Positions 50,501 to 60,707 of a DNA stretch of 64,000 nucleotides are shown here, in pieces. The translations under genes were made by a program, and so were the position numbers. Numbering within the stretch: the first letter of the stretch is position 1; every line of letters starts with the position of its first letter. The notes under the pieces are model-generated. The model was not told where the DNA came from. It worked only from the letters and a program-made list of their open reading frames with translations, and did no database searches. The DNA is taken from the NCBI RefSeq assembly GCF_033807715.1, contig NC_084599.1, forward strand, positions 7,014,625 to 7,078,624, in the 5' to 3' direction. This stretch comes from Cololabis saira (taxonomy: Eukaryota; Chordata; Actinopteri; Beloniformes; Belonidae).

Positions 50501-53500
50501 ACCGGCTGCTACTAACGGTGGGTTTTTCTTTCATTGACAGCAAAAAGGAATCACATTTACTCAAAGGACTGGTAAGGCCACCTCAGCACTCAGAACAATC
50601 TCAGAGCACGCAGCACATGTGAACACAGCACCAGGTCACCTCTCTCTCTGGCTCCGTCGTACAGGAACTGTTTGTGAAGAGCCTGAACAAGGTGGAAGAC
50701 AACAGTCTTCCTGTGGGCCTACTGGACCTGAAGAGCTTCTACAGCGTCCCACAGGTGAGACTCGCAAGCCGGTGTGCTTTTGAGCCGGTCCCGAGCCCAG
50801 ATAAATGCAGAGGGTTGCAAAAACTCTTATCTTAACAAGAATATTTGTCTTATTTCTAGTTAAAATGTCTAATTTTTAGTCAAAGAAAATCTCATTACAC
50901 TTAAAAAAACAACAATTTTCACCTGTTTCAAGTAGATTTTCACTTAAAATAAGTAGAAAAATCTGCCAGTGGAACAAGATTTTTTTGCTTGTAATGAGAA
51001 GATAAATCTTGGCCCATTCGCAGATTTTTCTACTTATTCCAAGTGAATATTCACTTGAAACAGGTGAAAATTGGTAATTGGTCATTAAAACAAGAGTCAT
51101 TCTGGTAATGACTCTTGTTTTAAGTGTAATGAGATTTTTGGATTAAAAATTAGACATTTTAATTAGAAATAAGACAAATATTGCTGGGGAGGTGGCGAGG
51201 CGAGAAGCTTGGGAGCAGGGTTCAAGCTGCCTTATGGTGGTGTGGGTGAGAGGAGAAGTGGAGCGGGACTTATCTTGAAGGAGGAGCTTGCTAGGAATCT
51301 TCTGGGGGTGAAGAGAGCGTCAGATAGAGAGATGAGTCTGAAGCTGGAAACTGAAGGTGTGTGATGTTCAGTGATGTCAGTGGTCCAGCTCCACAGGTGA
51401 GGTGTGAGATATAAGAGGAGGAGTGAGGTATGAAGTGATGGAGAGCATCCCCAAAGATGAAAGGGCGTAGACATCAAGGGACATGTTTGAGAAGACAAGG
51501 TGTTCTTCATTCTCTCTGTCTCTTCTCTCTTTTCCTGCTCTGCCCACCTGGCCTCCGGCAGGAGGTTCCCCCCTAATGATCCAGGTCCTGGTCCAGGTTT
51601 CTCCTTATGATCCAGGTCCTGGTCCAGGTTTCTCCTTATGATCCAGGTCCTGGTCCAGGTTTCTCCTTATGATCCAGGTCCTGGTCCAGGTTTCTCCTTA
51701 TGATCCAGGTCCTGGTCCAGGTTTCTCCTTATGATCCAGGTCCTGGTCCAGGTTTCTCCTTATGATCCAGGTCCTGGTCCAGGTTTCTCCCCCCTTATGA
51801 TCCAGGTCCTGGTCCAGGTTTCTCCCCCCTTATGATCCAGGTCCTGGTCCAGGTTTCTTCCCCCTTATGATCCAGGTCCTGGTCCAGGTTTCTTCCCCCT
51901 TATGATCCAGGTCCTGGTCCAGGTTTCTTCCCCCTTATGATCCAGGTCCTGGTCCAGGTTTCTTCCCCCTTATGATCCAGGTCCTGGTCCAGGTTTCTTC
52001 CCCCTTATGATTCAGGTCCTGGTCCAGGTTTCTTCCCCCTTATGATCCAGGTCCTGGTCCAGGTTTCTTCCCCCTTATGATCCAGGTCCTGGTCCAGGTT
52101 TCTTCCCCCTTATGATCCAGGTCCTGGTCCAGGTTTCTTCCCCCTTGTGATCCAGGTCCTGGTCCAGGTTTCTTCCTCCTAAGGGGAGTTTTTCTTGCCA
52201 CTGTTTGGTTTAAGGTTTTTCTCCCACTAGGGGAGTTTTTACCTGCCATTGTTTATGTAATAATTGCTCAGGGGTCATGTTCTGGTCTCTGGGAAGTGCC
52301 TAGAGACAACTTCTGTTGTAATAGACGCTTTATAAATAAAATCAAATTGAACTGAGTTGAATTGAATGGAATTGAGTGATAAAGAAAGGGTGGGCAGGGT
52401 TGCTATCCAGGACAGGAGCGCAGAAGGACAGATGGTGGAAGACTTTGCAAAGAGGATGGAGATGGCTGTAGTGAATACTTTCTTCCATAAGAGGCAGGAA
52501 CACGGGGTGACGGATAAGAGTGGAGGTAGGAGCTCTCAGGTGGACTACTTTACATCTGGTGTAGACAACGTAACCTGAAGGAGATCTGTGATTTTGAAGT
52601 AGTGGTAGGGGGAGTGTAGCCAGGCAGCATAGGATGGTGGTGTGTGGGATGACTGTCGCTGAGGAAGATGAAGAGAACGGTGGTGGAAGATGAACAAAGG
52701 AGAGTGTTGTGTGGTTTTCAGAGAGGAGCTGAGACGGGCTCTGGTGCCTCCAGAAAACTACACAACTACAGCTAATGTGATCCAGGAGACAGTAGGTCTA
52801 GTAGGAAAGTAGAAGGACACTGGTGGTAGGTCGAGGAAGTGCAGGAGCAGGTACAGAGAAAGACATTAGCGCAGAGATCAATTTTCAGTGAGATTTAGGG
52901 ACTAAATTGTGGAATGATTTTTCCCACTTGGCAAAGAGCTCTTCCTCTTTGAAATGTTACAAAAGACGTTTGAAGGACCACTTGACTGCTGTTTTGTAAC
53001 TGTTTTCCCAATGTAATGTTGTACATGTATCCATGTTCATTTTTTTTTGTGTGTGGTTCACTCATAGTGACATGTACCGTCTTATTTGCTCAGGAGTCAA
53101 TATAAGTAATATAAGTTTTAAAAACAATATCCCATGCACACTCACACACACTTATTTTTTTGTCTTTATTCTTTTTTATTTATATATTGCATTATTAGTT
53201 TTCCATCACTTTTGTGTAGTTATACTTTTTGTTTTTGTATGTTAATCTTGTGTTCTTTATACACATGAAATTTTAATATCTTCGGTAGAGGCTTCAAATA
53301 AGCCCATTGGGTTTTTTGCTACTTCCTGCACCTATAGTATTTATATTTGATATTTCCTGTATATTTTTAAAACTGTGCAAAACAATAAACTAAACTTAAA
53401 CTAAACTAAAATTGAATGTGGAGGTAGAACTGCATTAACTGCATTAAGGATCAGCTCTGAGACCCTTCTTATTTGATCTGGAGGTATAAATGAACTAAAA

Positions 53501-56500
53501 CATCTGGAAAGCAAGCAAAGGTAAACCATTATATCTTAATGTGTAACTAATGTAAATAAATAAAACTGTGTGATATTCATATCTGTAACAGACAGAGTGA
53601 TGAATGTTGCTAATAAACCTCCAGATGCTTCTAAGTGCTTCAGTGAGTTGTGTCCTGAAATCCACAGAACCTGCGTCTCGTTCTCATCGACTGCCCAATG
53701 CAACACCTGGTGAGGAAATAAACCACCACGTCTGCTGGATCACGGTACTGTAAGGCACGGTTCACCACTCCAATGGGCTGGTTTACTTTTGTTCCTGTGA
53801 TTGCTGTTTTTCTAGAGGGAATCAGGACTGCAAGTTTTCCAGCTTTTCATCGATAAACTAGACGCTGAGGCCAAGTACAAATTCTTCATGTGAGCAGAGT
53901 GAACATTTGTTACACAAAACCAGATAATATAACGCTATTATTTCATGCTACAGTTCAACCTGTTGCTTTCAATCGACATGTCATTCACGCTAATGAAGTG
54001 AACTTCTATCCTTTCCTCTGCAGGTGTATGTTAAAAACCAGCAACCACGCAGGTGTGGAGGGTTATATAGTCAAGAACATCAGGAATCAGATAGATGTTT
54101 CCATCAAGGTGAGAGAAACGATGGCAGATGTGTCACATTAGTCCTTATTTATCTTTCTCTTATGCCTTTTTATCTGACCTCGATCTTTGTGGCTGTTCTA
54201 TCTCTTAATTTGATCTAAACACATTAAAACTTTTATCTAACAGACAAATGGCAGTCGATGGTTCGTGGGGAAGGAGTTGCTGTCCTTGTTGGGTCTGGTA
54301 CTAAGTTTACCTCAAGGTGCCGAGACGGACCTGCTCGCCCGTATGGACATGTGAGTGACAGGAACCTACAACGTCATTCATTAGTTGTCGTTAGCGCATT
54401 TATCTTCGTAAATTAGAGCAATTTTGGCAGGTTGGAGGTGATGAAAGAGAAACCGTTCATTAAAAGCACCGTATAATTATCTGGTCACTGAAGCCAGTCT
54501 AATCATTTGAAATGCTTAATAACTTCATAACAAACCTTTGAATAACTTCAGACATTGTGCTTCAGGATAATGGAGAGTCTGAATCTTCTGCGCTACGTGG
54601 TCATCAGAGACGAGGAGCTGAGCAGCCACGTAAGCAGTACTGGAGTTGAGGGGGGATGAGGGGAGATGGCATCCCCCCCTGAAATAAAAACGGCCAAAAT
54701 CATCCCCCCTGTAAAACTGCCATCCCCCCATTCCATCCCTTATGTCATTTCATTAATGAATGTGGTTTTACTGCTATTTCAACATTTAGAGTCATAACAG
54801 AAAAATAAATTATTTGACAATTTTCACCTGTTTCAAGTAAATTTTCACTTGAAATAAGTAGAAAAATCTGCCAGTGGGACAAGCATAAAAATCTTGTTCC
54901 ACTGGCAGATTTTTCTACTTATTTTAAGTGAAAATCTACTTGAAACAGGTGAAAATTGTTGTTTTTTCCAATGATGAGTCTTGTTTTAAGTGTCATGACA
55001 TTTTTTTACTAAAATGAGACATTTTAACTAGAAATAGGACAAATATTCTTGTTACGATTGTGAGTTTTTGCAGTGATCCATGTTACTTATCCTGTGAAGG
55101 ACAGAGTCATATTGATAAGTTCAGAAAAGTGTTTTTTATTGTTGTGTTTTGATGTATTTGATGTAAGCCCAGTGGATATTTAAAGCTTACAGAAGGCTGC
55201 ATTTAACTGCTGCTATGTCATTCCTGCAGTATTTCTGCAGCTGTTTTGGTCACTGCTATTATTTGTAATATATTATATTATTTGTATTCAGCACAAATGA
55301 TCTGTCCCAATATAATAAAATCCACCATCCCCCCTGATTTTTTTTTACAACACGAGTACTGCACGTAAGCATGTCCTAGTCAGCGCTTTCGGTGCCACCA
55401 GCCTGCGGCTAGCGCAGGAATCTGACCATCTCCTCCCTCGACCCCCAGGCAGACGAGTGGAAAGAGCTGCGCACGATCCAAGCCCAATACCTGAAAACGC
55501 TGCGAGCGTGCATCAGCTTGTCCAGGGCGTATTATTCCTCTGAACTGAAAACACTGAAGGAGGATCAAAAGCTAAAAGCAAAAGGTAGGAGTGAGTCTGT
55601 GTGACGGGTTCCCGGTGACGTGACGCGGATGGTAAAACTGTGTGGTCTAATGTCTGATTTCCATGGCTGATGTTGTCCCAGAGGCCAGAGATGCTGCGCG
55701 AGCCACCAGATTGGTCAAGAGCATGACGGTGAAGCACGAGAACATGTCCATGTCTCCACAGGAGCAGCACCAGGTACAGACGACATTTCTACTGCCTTCC
55801 ATGTGGACTGTGCACAGGGCCGGCCCAAGCCTACATGGGCCCTAAGCAAAATGTGATTTTGGGGCCCTCTATTACTGCCAATAATACTGATTATCGATCA
55901 TTCACACACCCACTATAAACTTATTTCATGTTCTTCCCTGTCGTTACAAATACACTTGTAAAACTAGATGTAAGAACTTTTTGTTGTAGTTAGATTGTAA
56001 TCCACAGGGATTAAGACCATGGAAGCAGAAAACAGATTAACAAACTTGCAGAAAAATCTTTCAATTAATATTTATCAAAGTCAGCAACTGTCCCTACTGG
56101 CCACACAGAGAAGCAGCAGGTCAAAGGTCAGAGAGCTGCACAGTTGCAGCAGTGTTGTTTCCATCATCCTACTGTCAGCCTAGCAGGTTTTTACCATCTA
56201 TGGTTTTTAATCTGAAATGGAGCAAATTCAACTACAAGAGCAGCCTGGGGTTGATTTACACTTAATATTTAAAGTGATATAGTACTACGTGTGATACTGA
56301 GTGTCATCTACAGTCTACAGTGTAGGCCTCTCTGGGGCCCCCTAGTGGTCACGGGGCCCTAAGCAGCCGCTTAGTTTGCTTATGCCTTGGGCCGGCTCTG
56401 ACTGTGCATGACAATAGCTGACGGTGCTCTCCACCCTCAGGTGCTGCAGAGCGCCCTGGTGACCTTTGACCTGATGGAGAGCCTCATCAACCGAGTGGAA

Positions 56501-56536
56501 GAGGTGGCAGAGGACAAGAAGGCCAGATCAAGCTGA
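44587..56536 (+). CDS. glmn: Glomulin (FKBP-associated protein; RBX1-binding inhibitor of cullin-RING ligases)
   Basis: Eighteen coding exons join in frame: 44587-44634, 45590-45715, 47440-47550, 47630-47738, 47816-48065, 48392-48482, 48560-48726, 50406-50459, 50541-50571, 50665-50754, 53668-53709, 53816-53889, 54024-54108, 54244-54350, 54566-54629, 55449-55584, 55682-55773 and 56441-56536. All borders are AG/GT. The product is 590 residues, against about 594 in human. Glomulin landmarks include KSMGWVLLAPLL, GFTKPFVEE, LAYLLFVQ, NHAGVEGYIVKNIRNQID, LPQGAETDLL, ESLNLLRYVVI and VLQSALVTFDLMESL. The family is an all-helical HEAT-like fold whose C-terminal part binds RBX1 and blocks E2 docking on cullin ligases; loss in humans causes glomuvenous malformations. 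A second in-frame ATG lies 9 bases into exon 1 and could be the real start. A hAT element abuts the exon-15 donor. spo16 is convergent downstream. Confidence 0.95.
44889..45542. mobile_element. hAT-like element in glmn intron 1 with exact 8-bp target duplication
   Basis: The left end TAGGGCTGGGTATTG is weakly inverted-similar to the right end (reverse complement TACGCCTGTGTT). GTCATTAA flanks at 44881-44888 and 45543-45550. It ends 47 bases before the exon-2 acceptor. No ORF. Confidence 0.75.
46504..47110. mobile_element. TTAA-target MITE in glmn intron 2
   Basis: Ends AGGTATAGTC and GACTATACCT are exact 10-bp inverted repeats flanked on both sides by TTAA (46500-46503, 47111-47114). TTAA targets are used by piggyBac and Kolobok transposons; which applies cannot be decided. 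607 bases, no ORF. Confidence 0.8.
48919..49109 (-). mobile_element. tRNA-derived SINE in glmn intron 7
   Basis: The minus strand shows an A box in TGGCGCAGTGGGTTAAGC, a B box GGTTCGAATCC and a tail with AATAAAGGGCCACTAGAG followed by poly(A). The 14-bp duplication GTATTGCCTTTTCT flanks at 48905-48918 and 49110-49123, showing LINE-mediated insertion. Confidence 0.9.
50838..51183. mobile_element. Palindromic MITE related to the core of the 54.6- and 59.3-kb hAT elements
   Basis: Inverted halves contain AATTTTCACCTGTTTCAAGT and ACTTGAAACAGGTGAAAATT around AGATTTTTCTACTTATT. The outer arms AAGAATATTTGTCTTATTTC and ..GAAATAAGACAAATATT are complementary. It lies in glmn intron 10, left of an RTE fragment. 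Confidence 0.7.
51560..52175. repeat. 33-bp minisatellite in glmn intron 10
   Basis: About eighteen units of TTATGATCCAGGTCCTGGTC plus CAGGTTTCTCC, with CCCCC and TTCCCCC variants growing rightwards. It is followed by the dispersed repeat that ends TTTATAAATAAAATCAAATT. Confidence 0.93.
52190..52360 (+). repeat. Dispersed fish repeat following the minisatellite
   Basis: It contains CCCACTAGGGGAGTTTTTAC, GGGGTCATGTTCTGGTCTCT and CAACTTCTGTTGTAATAGAC, ending in an AATAAAATCAAATTGAA tail. It is the forward counterpart of 1335-1520. Confidence 0.7.
52890..53410 (+). pseudogene. LINE 3' end fragment in glmn intron 10
   Basis: GAGATTTAGGGACTAAATTG and TGGAATGATTTTTCCCACTT correspond, with stops, to the FS.R..KLWN.LP C-terminal LINE pattern. 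A 3' UTR-like stretch ends in ACTAAACTTAAACTAAACTA repeats. Confidence 0.45.
54635..55361 (+). mobile_element. hAT-like element 1, inserted at the glmn exon-15 splice donor
   Basis: The left end is CAGTACTGGAGTTG and the right end CAACACGAGTACTG. CACGTAAG flanks at 54627-54634 and 55362-55369. It has an internal palindromic core (AATTTTCACCTGTTTCAAGT) and no ORF. Length 727. Nearly the same sequence recurs at 59296-60039. Confidence 0.92.
55815..56400. mobile_element. hAT-like MITE in the last glmn intron with exact 8-bp target duplication
   Basis: Ends CAGGGCCGGCCCAAG and CTTGGGCCGGCTCTG are inverted repeats, and ACTGTGCA flanks at 55807-55814 and 56401-56408. It ends 40 bases before the last glmn exon. 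Confidence 0.9.
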
Positions 56537-56614
56537 GGTTGCCTGTGCTACTTTAGCCCACAGGATGATGTACTTTATTTACCTTTTTCTTTTCATGAGA
56601 GAACGCAAGTACTT

Positions 56615-56620
56615 AATAAA
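56615..56620 (+). terminator. Probable glmn polyadenylation signal (AATAAA)
   Basis: AATAAA lies 79 bases after the glmn stop codon, at a typical distance for a short vertebrate 3' UTR and well before the IS3EU-like element that separates glmn from spo16. Confidence 0.65.
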
Positions 56621-57037
56621 GTCTGGATTTTACAACGCTGAAATGTTTACAGGAGAGTTTTCTTCAAACCCAATTGCACGACACAAAACAGGAGTAATTT
56701 TAGCCAAAATTTAATTTTGAACCAAAAGATCCCCCAAAGGGAATCCACAAAAAGTGGAACAACAAAAAATCTCACTTAAAAAAGAGAACACAAAAACCCT
56801 CCTCACAGGAACTGGAAAATAAACAGGCTCAGAACACATGTAAACCACTAACTAATCGCACTCCAAAGTTAGCCAACGTTACAAGACAAACACACACCCA
56901 ACAACTCGCAGCCCACGCTCTTTAAGCTCTCCTCCTGATGAGGCTGACGAGCTGCAGGTGTGCGCTCAGAGTGCGACTCAGCACCAGCCGGGCCGGGGAA
57001 GAAAACCCTGCCCGCCCCATTCCTAACATGGGCTTTA

Positions 57038-57487
57038 TACGGAGTATTAGGGCCATGCAGGAGAAAAAATATTTGAGAGGGGAAGATTTTTTTTTATTGT
57101 GCACTTCGAGAAAAAAGTTGAAATGTCGAGATTAACATTGAAATACAATTTCAAGAATAAAGTCGAAATTTTGTGAATAAAGTCGAAATTTTGTTGAAAT
57201 ACATTTCGACTTTTCTCTCTCGAAATTGTACTTCAACATTATTCTCGACATTTCGACTTTTTTCTCAACATCTCGACTTTTTTCTTGACATTTTGACTTT
57301 TTTCTCAACATCTCAACTTTTTTCTCGACATTTCGACTTTTTTCTCAACATCTCGACTTTTTTCTTGACATTTTGACTTTTTTCTCGACATTTCGACTTT
57401 TTTCTCGAAGTGCATAATGAAAAAAAAATCTTCCTCTTCTAAAATATTATTTTTATTTTTCTCCTGCCTGGCCCTGATACTCTTCTA
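57038..57487. mobile_element. IS3EU-like element, copy D, inserted at the spo16 stop codon
   Basis: The element starts TACGGAGTATTAGGGCCATG and ends ..CCTGATACTCTTCTA. The 6-bp direct repeat GCTTTA lies at 57032-57037 and 57488-57493. The right copy contains the reverse complement of the spo16 TAA stop. Internal sequence is the shared array. It fills the space between convergent glmn and spo16. Confidence 0.85.
57452..57457 (-). terminator. Candidate spo16 polyadenylation signal inside an IS3EU-like element
   Basis: On the minus strand AATAAA occurs 33 bases past the spo16 stop codon, inside the transposon occupying 57038-57487. The element begins immediately after the target duplication that holds the stop, so transcription past the stop must enter it. 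Further AATAAA-like sites occur deeper in the element near 57100. Use of this site is an inference. Confidence 0.45.
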
Positions 57488-57490
57488 GCT

Positions 57491-59179
57491 TTACAACATG
57501 TCTCTCAGCATTTCCCACATGGGGCTGGTGTCGATGATGTGGGCCTTGGCCAAGGACATGCGGTCCCGGATGCTGTCGGCGTGAGGCTTGCTGGTGGCCT
57601 GGGGAGGGAGGGTCCGTGGTCAACCGTGCACGGGGTCAACCGAACATTTACCACCTCCCACATCGAACACATACCTTGGCAATGGTCAGCATTCCTTTGA
57701 CGAGCTCTGCGTCGTTTCTAACAGGCAGGATCCTGAGGTTGCTGCCGAGGAACCTGAAAGAGCAGTTGGGGGTTTTCAGCAGCTGAAGCGGGCGTGTGGG
57801 AGGGAGCAGCCCGGTTAGAACCTCTGTACCTGTTCTGGATGAGGGTCAGGATGTGGGGGGCCCTGGTCCCGCCAGGGGGGGCCTGGAGCAGGACGAAGCA
57901 GTTCCGGTGGACTTTCACGAAGCTTTCTATCTGCTGCAAGAGCCTCGGCTCATCCAGCGGCTCCGGGAGGTCGTGAGGGTCAATCAACAGAAACGCAATG
58001 CCTGATGGGTAATACATTTTTAATAAGCTTTAATACGTTTTAACAGTTTTAGTTAGGGTTGCCAACTCCCTGAAAAATAAATAAGGGACATCTCATCGAC
58101 AGGGCCGGCTGACCCGATTGTCTTCACCTTTCCTGACGTGGTGAATTTTTTTAGCCCCTTTTTTTGTGAGTGAAACGATTTTTTTTCTTTTTTTTTATTG
58201 AGATCAATAGCCAAAGTAACAATGGTACATATATCTTTATAACTATTTAGAAAAAAAAAACAATAGAAAGATCACTACATACAGTGACCGTAGTGTACCA
58301 AGTATCACTAAAAGAAAATTACAAGTCACAAAGATTTTTTTCCTTTTTTTTTTTAACCCCTCCAACATAGAAACATAAAAAGAAAATAAAAATAAATGGA
58401 TATAAAATTATAGAGTGAAACGATTTTTTAACTATTTGACTCGAACCTGAATTGAATTAGATGCATATTTTTGAATGCCATGAACACATGGAAAACAAAT
58501 TATTATCCAGCAATTCACTTTAATACAAATATAACAAAATGAATTGAATAAAATAAGTATCTTTCTTAAACAGAAACTTGTCCTGCTTAACTTAAAATTG
58601 TATAAATTAATATAACACAATAGAAAGAAAGCAGAACATCCATTCTGTAATAGTGCACATTTTTAGTGCAATAATAATAGAAAGTCTGTAGAAAACATAT
58701 TTGTTCCTCAAAGGCCATGACTGTAGCTACAGTTGTAGTAAAACTGAAAACAATAACTTATGAACTCAACAGCTCAATGCCATTTTCCATTGGCATTTTA
58801 TGACTATTTTTTGACTCTCACAGTAAAACAGGACAAAGTGCGTCCCTTTTTCAGCTCAATACGGGACGTACTTTAGTTTATAAATACGGGACGATTCCGT
58901 TTTTCACGGGACGGTTTTCCACCCAGGTTGTACCTGCCGTGGGGAAGATGAAGCATCCGGACTCCACGCTGTCGGAACACCTGACCCGGTGCTGCTGGGA
59001 GCTCAGCAGCCTGTAGGCGGCGTGTTTCTGCCACAACACACGGGAAAATGTCATTTTATTTTGTTTTTTAACTTGACAAGCGAGCGAACCCAGCCGTCCA
59101 CCTCACATCCTACCTGGAGCGACGAGCTCACGATGACCGTCGTGCTCCAGCGAGGCGCCGCTTCTCCTGCTGCTGCCAT
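57491..59179 (-). CDS. spo16: SPO16 homologue (C1orf146), meiotic crossover factor
   Basis: Five coding exons on the minus strand: 59179-59114, 59027-58934, 58001-57830, 57753-57675 and 57598-57491 (stop TAA). They join in frame to 172 residues; human C1orf146 is about 180. Recognisable stretches are WSTTVIVSSSLQ, VRCSDSVESGCFIF, GIAFLLIDPHDL, RFLGSNLRILPV and a C-terminal SKPHADSIRDRM..AKAHII block. The known partner is SHOC1 (ZIP2-like). Together they form an XPF-ERCC1-like complex that stabilises recombination intermediates and promotes meiotic crossovers on chromosomes. Intron 2 carries an old repeat split by a LINE fragment. An IS3EU-like element touches the stop codon and a hAT element lies 117 bp upstream of the ATG, so both ends of the gene are bounded by transposons. 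A position next to glmn in inverted orientation supports the call. Confidence 0.93.
58057..58927. repeat. Old hAT-like repeat in spo16 intron 2
   Basis: The left end AGGGTTGCCAACTCCCTG and the motifs AAATAAGGGACA on the left and TACGGGACGTACTTTAG / ACGGGACGATTCCG on the right match a common fish repeat. It is interrupted by a LINE fragment. The right end reaches almost to the exon-2 donor. Confidence 0.5.
58185..58412 (-). mobile_element. 5'-truncated LINE fragment with 17-bp target duplication
   Basis: GAGTGAAACGATTTTTT occurs at 58168-58184 and 58413-58429. The insert starts with a T-rich run (poly(A) on the minus strand), as expected for target-primed reverse transcription. No coding sequence remains. 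Confidence 0.78.
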
Positions 59180-59295
59180 TCCTGCTGAGTCAGGCTGAGA
59201 AATGCTACTTTGTGGTTCTGCGCATGCGCAAGTCGATTTTCAAAGTTTGATTGCCATGACCATCATTTCTTGCACGATGTAAAATGGATAATATG

Positions 59296-60039
59296 CAGTA
59301 CTCGAGTTGAGGGGGGATGGCATCCCCCCTGAAATAAAAACGGTCAAAATCATCCCCCCTTTCCATCCATGTCATGTTTTGTCATTTCATCAATGAATGT
59401 GGTTTTACTGCTATTTAGGGTTAGTTATTTAGAGTCATCACCAGAAAAATAACACCAGAAAAATAACTTATTTGACAATTTTCACCTGTTTCAAGTAAAT
59501 TTTCACTTGAAATAAGTAGGAAAATCTGCCAGTGGGACAAGATTTATCTTCTTATTACAAGCAAAAAAATCTTGTTCCACTGGCAGATTTTTCTACTTAT
59601 TTCAAGTGAAAATCTACTTGAAACAGGTGAAAATTGTTGTTTTTTCCAGTGATGAGTCTTGTTTTAAGTGTAATGAGATTTTTATGACTAAAAATGAGAC
59701 ATTTTAACTAGAAATAAGACAAATACTCTTGTTAAGATTGTGAGTTTTTGCAGTGATCCATTTTACTTATCCTGTGAAGGACAGAGTCATATTGATAAGT
59801 TCAGAAAAGTGTTTTTATTGTTGTGTTTTGATGTATTTGATGTAAGCCCAGTGGATATTTAAAGCTTACAGAAGGCTGCATTTAACTGCTGCTATGTCAT
59901 TCCTGCAGTATTTCTGCAGCTGTTTTGGTCACTGCTATTATTTGTAATATATTATATTATTTGTAATCAGCACAAATTATCTGTCCCCATATGATAAAAT
60001 CCACCACCCCCCCTGATTTTTTTTACAACTCGAGTACTG
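59296..60039 (+). mobile_element. hAT-like element 2, 117 bp upstream of the spo16 start codon
   Basis: Ends CAGTACTCGAGTTG and CAACTCGAGTACTG are exact inverted repeats. ATAATATG flanks at 59288-59295 and 60040-60047. Length 744; body nearly identical to 54635-55361. Confidence 0.92.
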
Positions 60040-60164
60040 ATAATATGAGTATTTTATCCTTCAAAATACACTACCCATGACATGAATTGCATTACATTTT
60101 GTGAACATTATACCACAAATAGAAAAAAAACAAATTCTATCGCTTTATTTGATATTCATTGAGT

Positions 60165-60260
60165 CATTCGCCTTTATTTAACCAGGCAGGTCATTAGAAC
60201 ACATTCTTATTTACAACGACGGCCTGGCAAGAGACAAGGATCACTTGGGGGGAAAAGGAA
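60165..60260 (-). repeat. Dispersed retroposon-tail-like repeat
   Basis: GCCTTTATTTAACCAGGCAG and GGCCTGGCAAGAGACAAGGA match in style the repeat at 31743-31802. Confidence 0.4.
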
Positions 60261-60707
60261 GTGGTTTAGGGAGTAAAACACAGTAAAATTGTAGCTCTGT
60301 AAAGGTAGAAAACCATTAGGTAGCTTTTTTTGGCAAAGCAGCAGAAATTGGCAGAACACTGGCGGTGGCGGGGACGCGCTCACACGAGGACGCGCTCTAA
60401 CGGCGACACCGCGGCCCTGCAGTGACGCGGCCCCGCCGCTAGAGGCCGCTGCGGCCCCATACACGACTTCAAGCTTCTTCACGTTTGTTTTTTTATTTCT
60501 AAAATACTAGAATATATTCCGAAATGTTCAAAGTAAGGAAGAATTAAACGGTGAAGTTTGTCGAGACAACACCATAACTTTACTTTCATCTTAATAACAA
60601 GAGGGATGGGTCTGCCCCAATAATATTTATTCTTATTTCCTAATGAAATGTGCATCAACTGATCCACATGTAAACATCCTCCACTGGAGAAATATTTATT
60701 TTGTTAT

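Larger units (their letters stand above)
51187..52890 (+). pseudogene. RTE-type LINE endonuclease fragment, split by a minisatellite-bearing insertion
   Basis: From 51205 a frame reads LGAGFKLPYGGVGERRSGAG then LILKEELARNLLGVKRASDR; from about 52366 it reads SAEGQMVEDFAKRMEMAVVN and SGGRSSQVDYF. Both are recognisable neighbouring parts of fish RTE/BovB apurinic-like endonuclease. About 0.87 kb (51490-52360) with the 33-bp minisatellite separates them. Stops and shifts make it inactive. Confidence 0.75.

Noticed and set aside
51560..52175. Possible CRISPR-like regular repeats
   Set aside because: Units are contiguous 33-bp tandem repeats without unique spacers, in a vertebrate intron.
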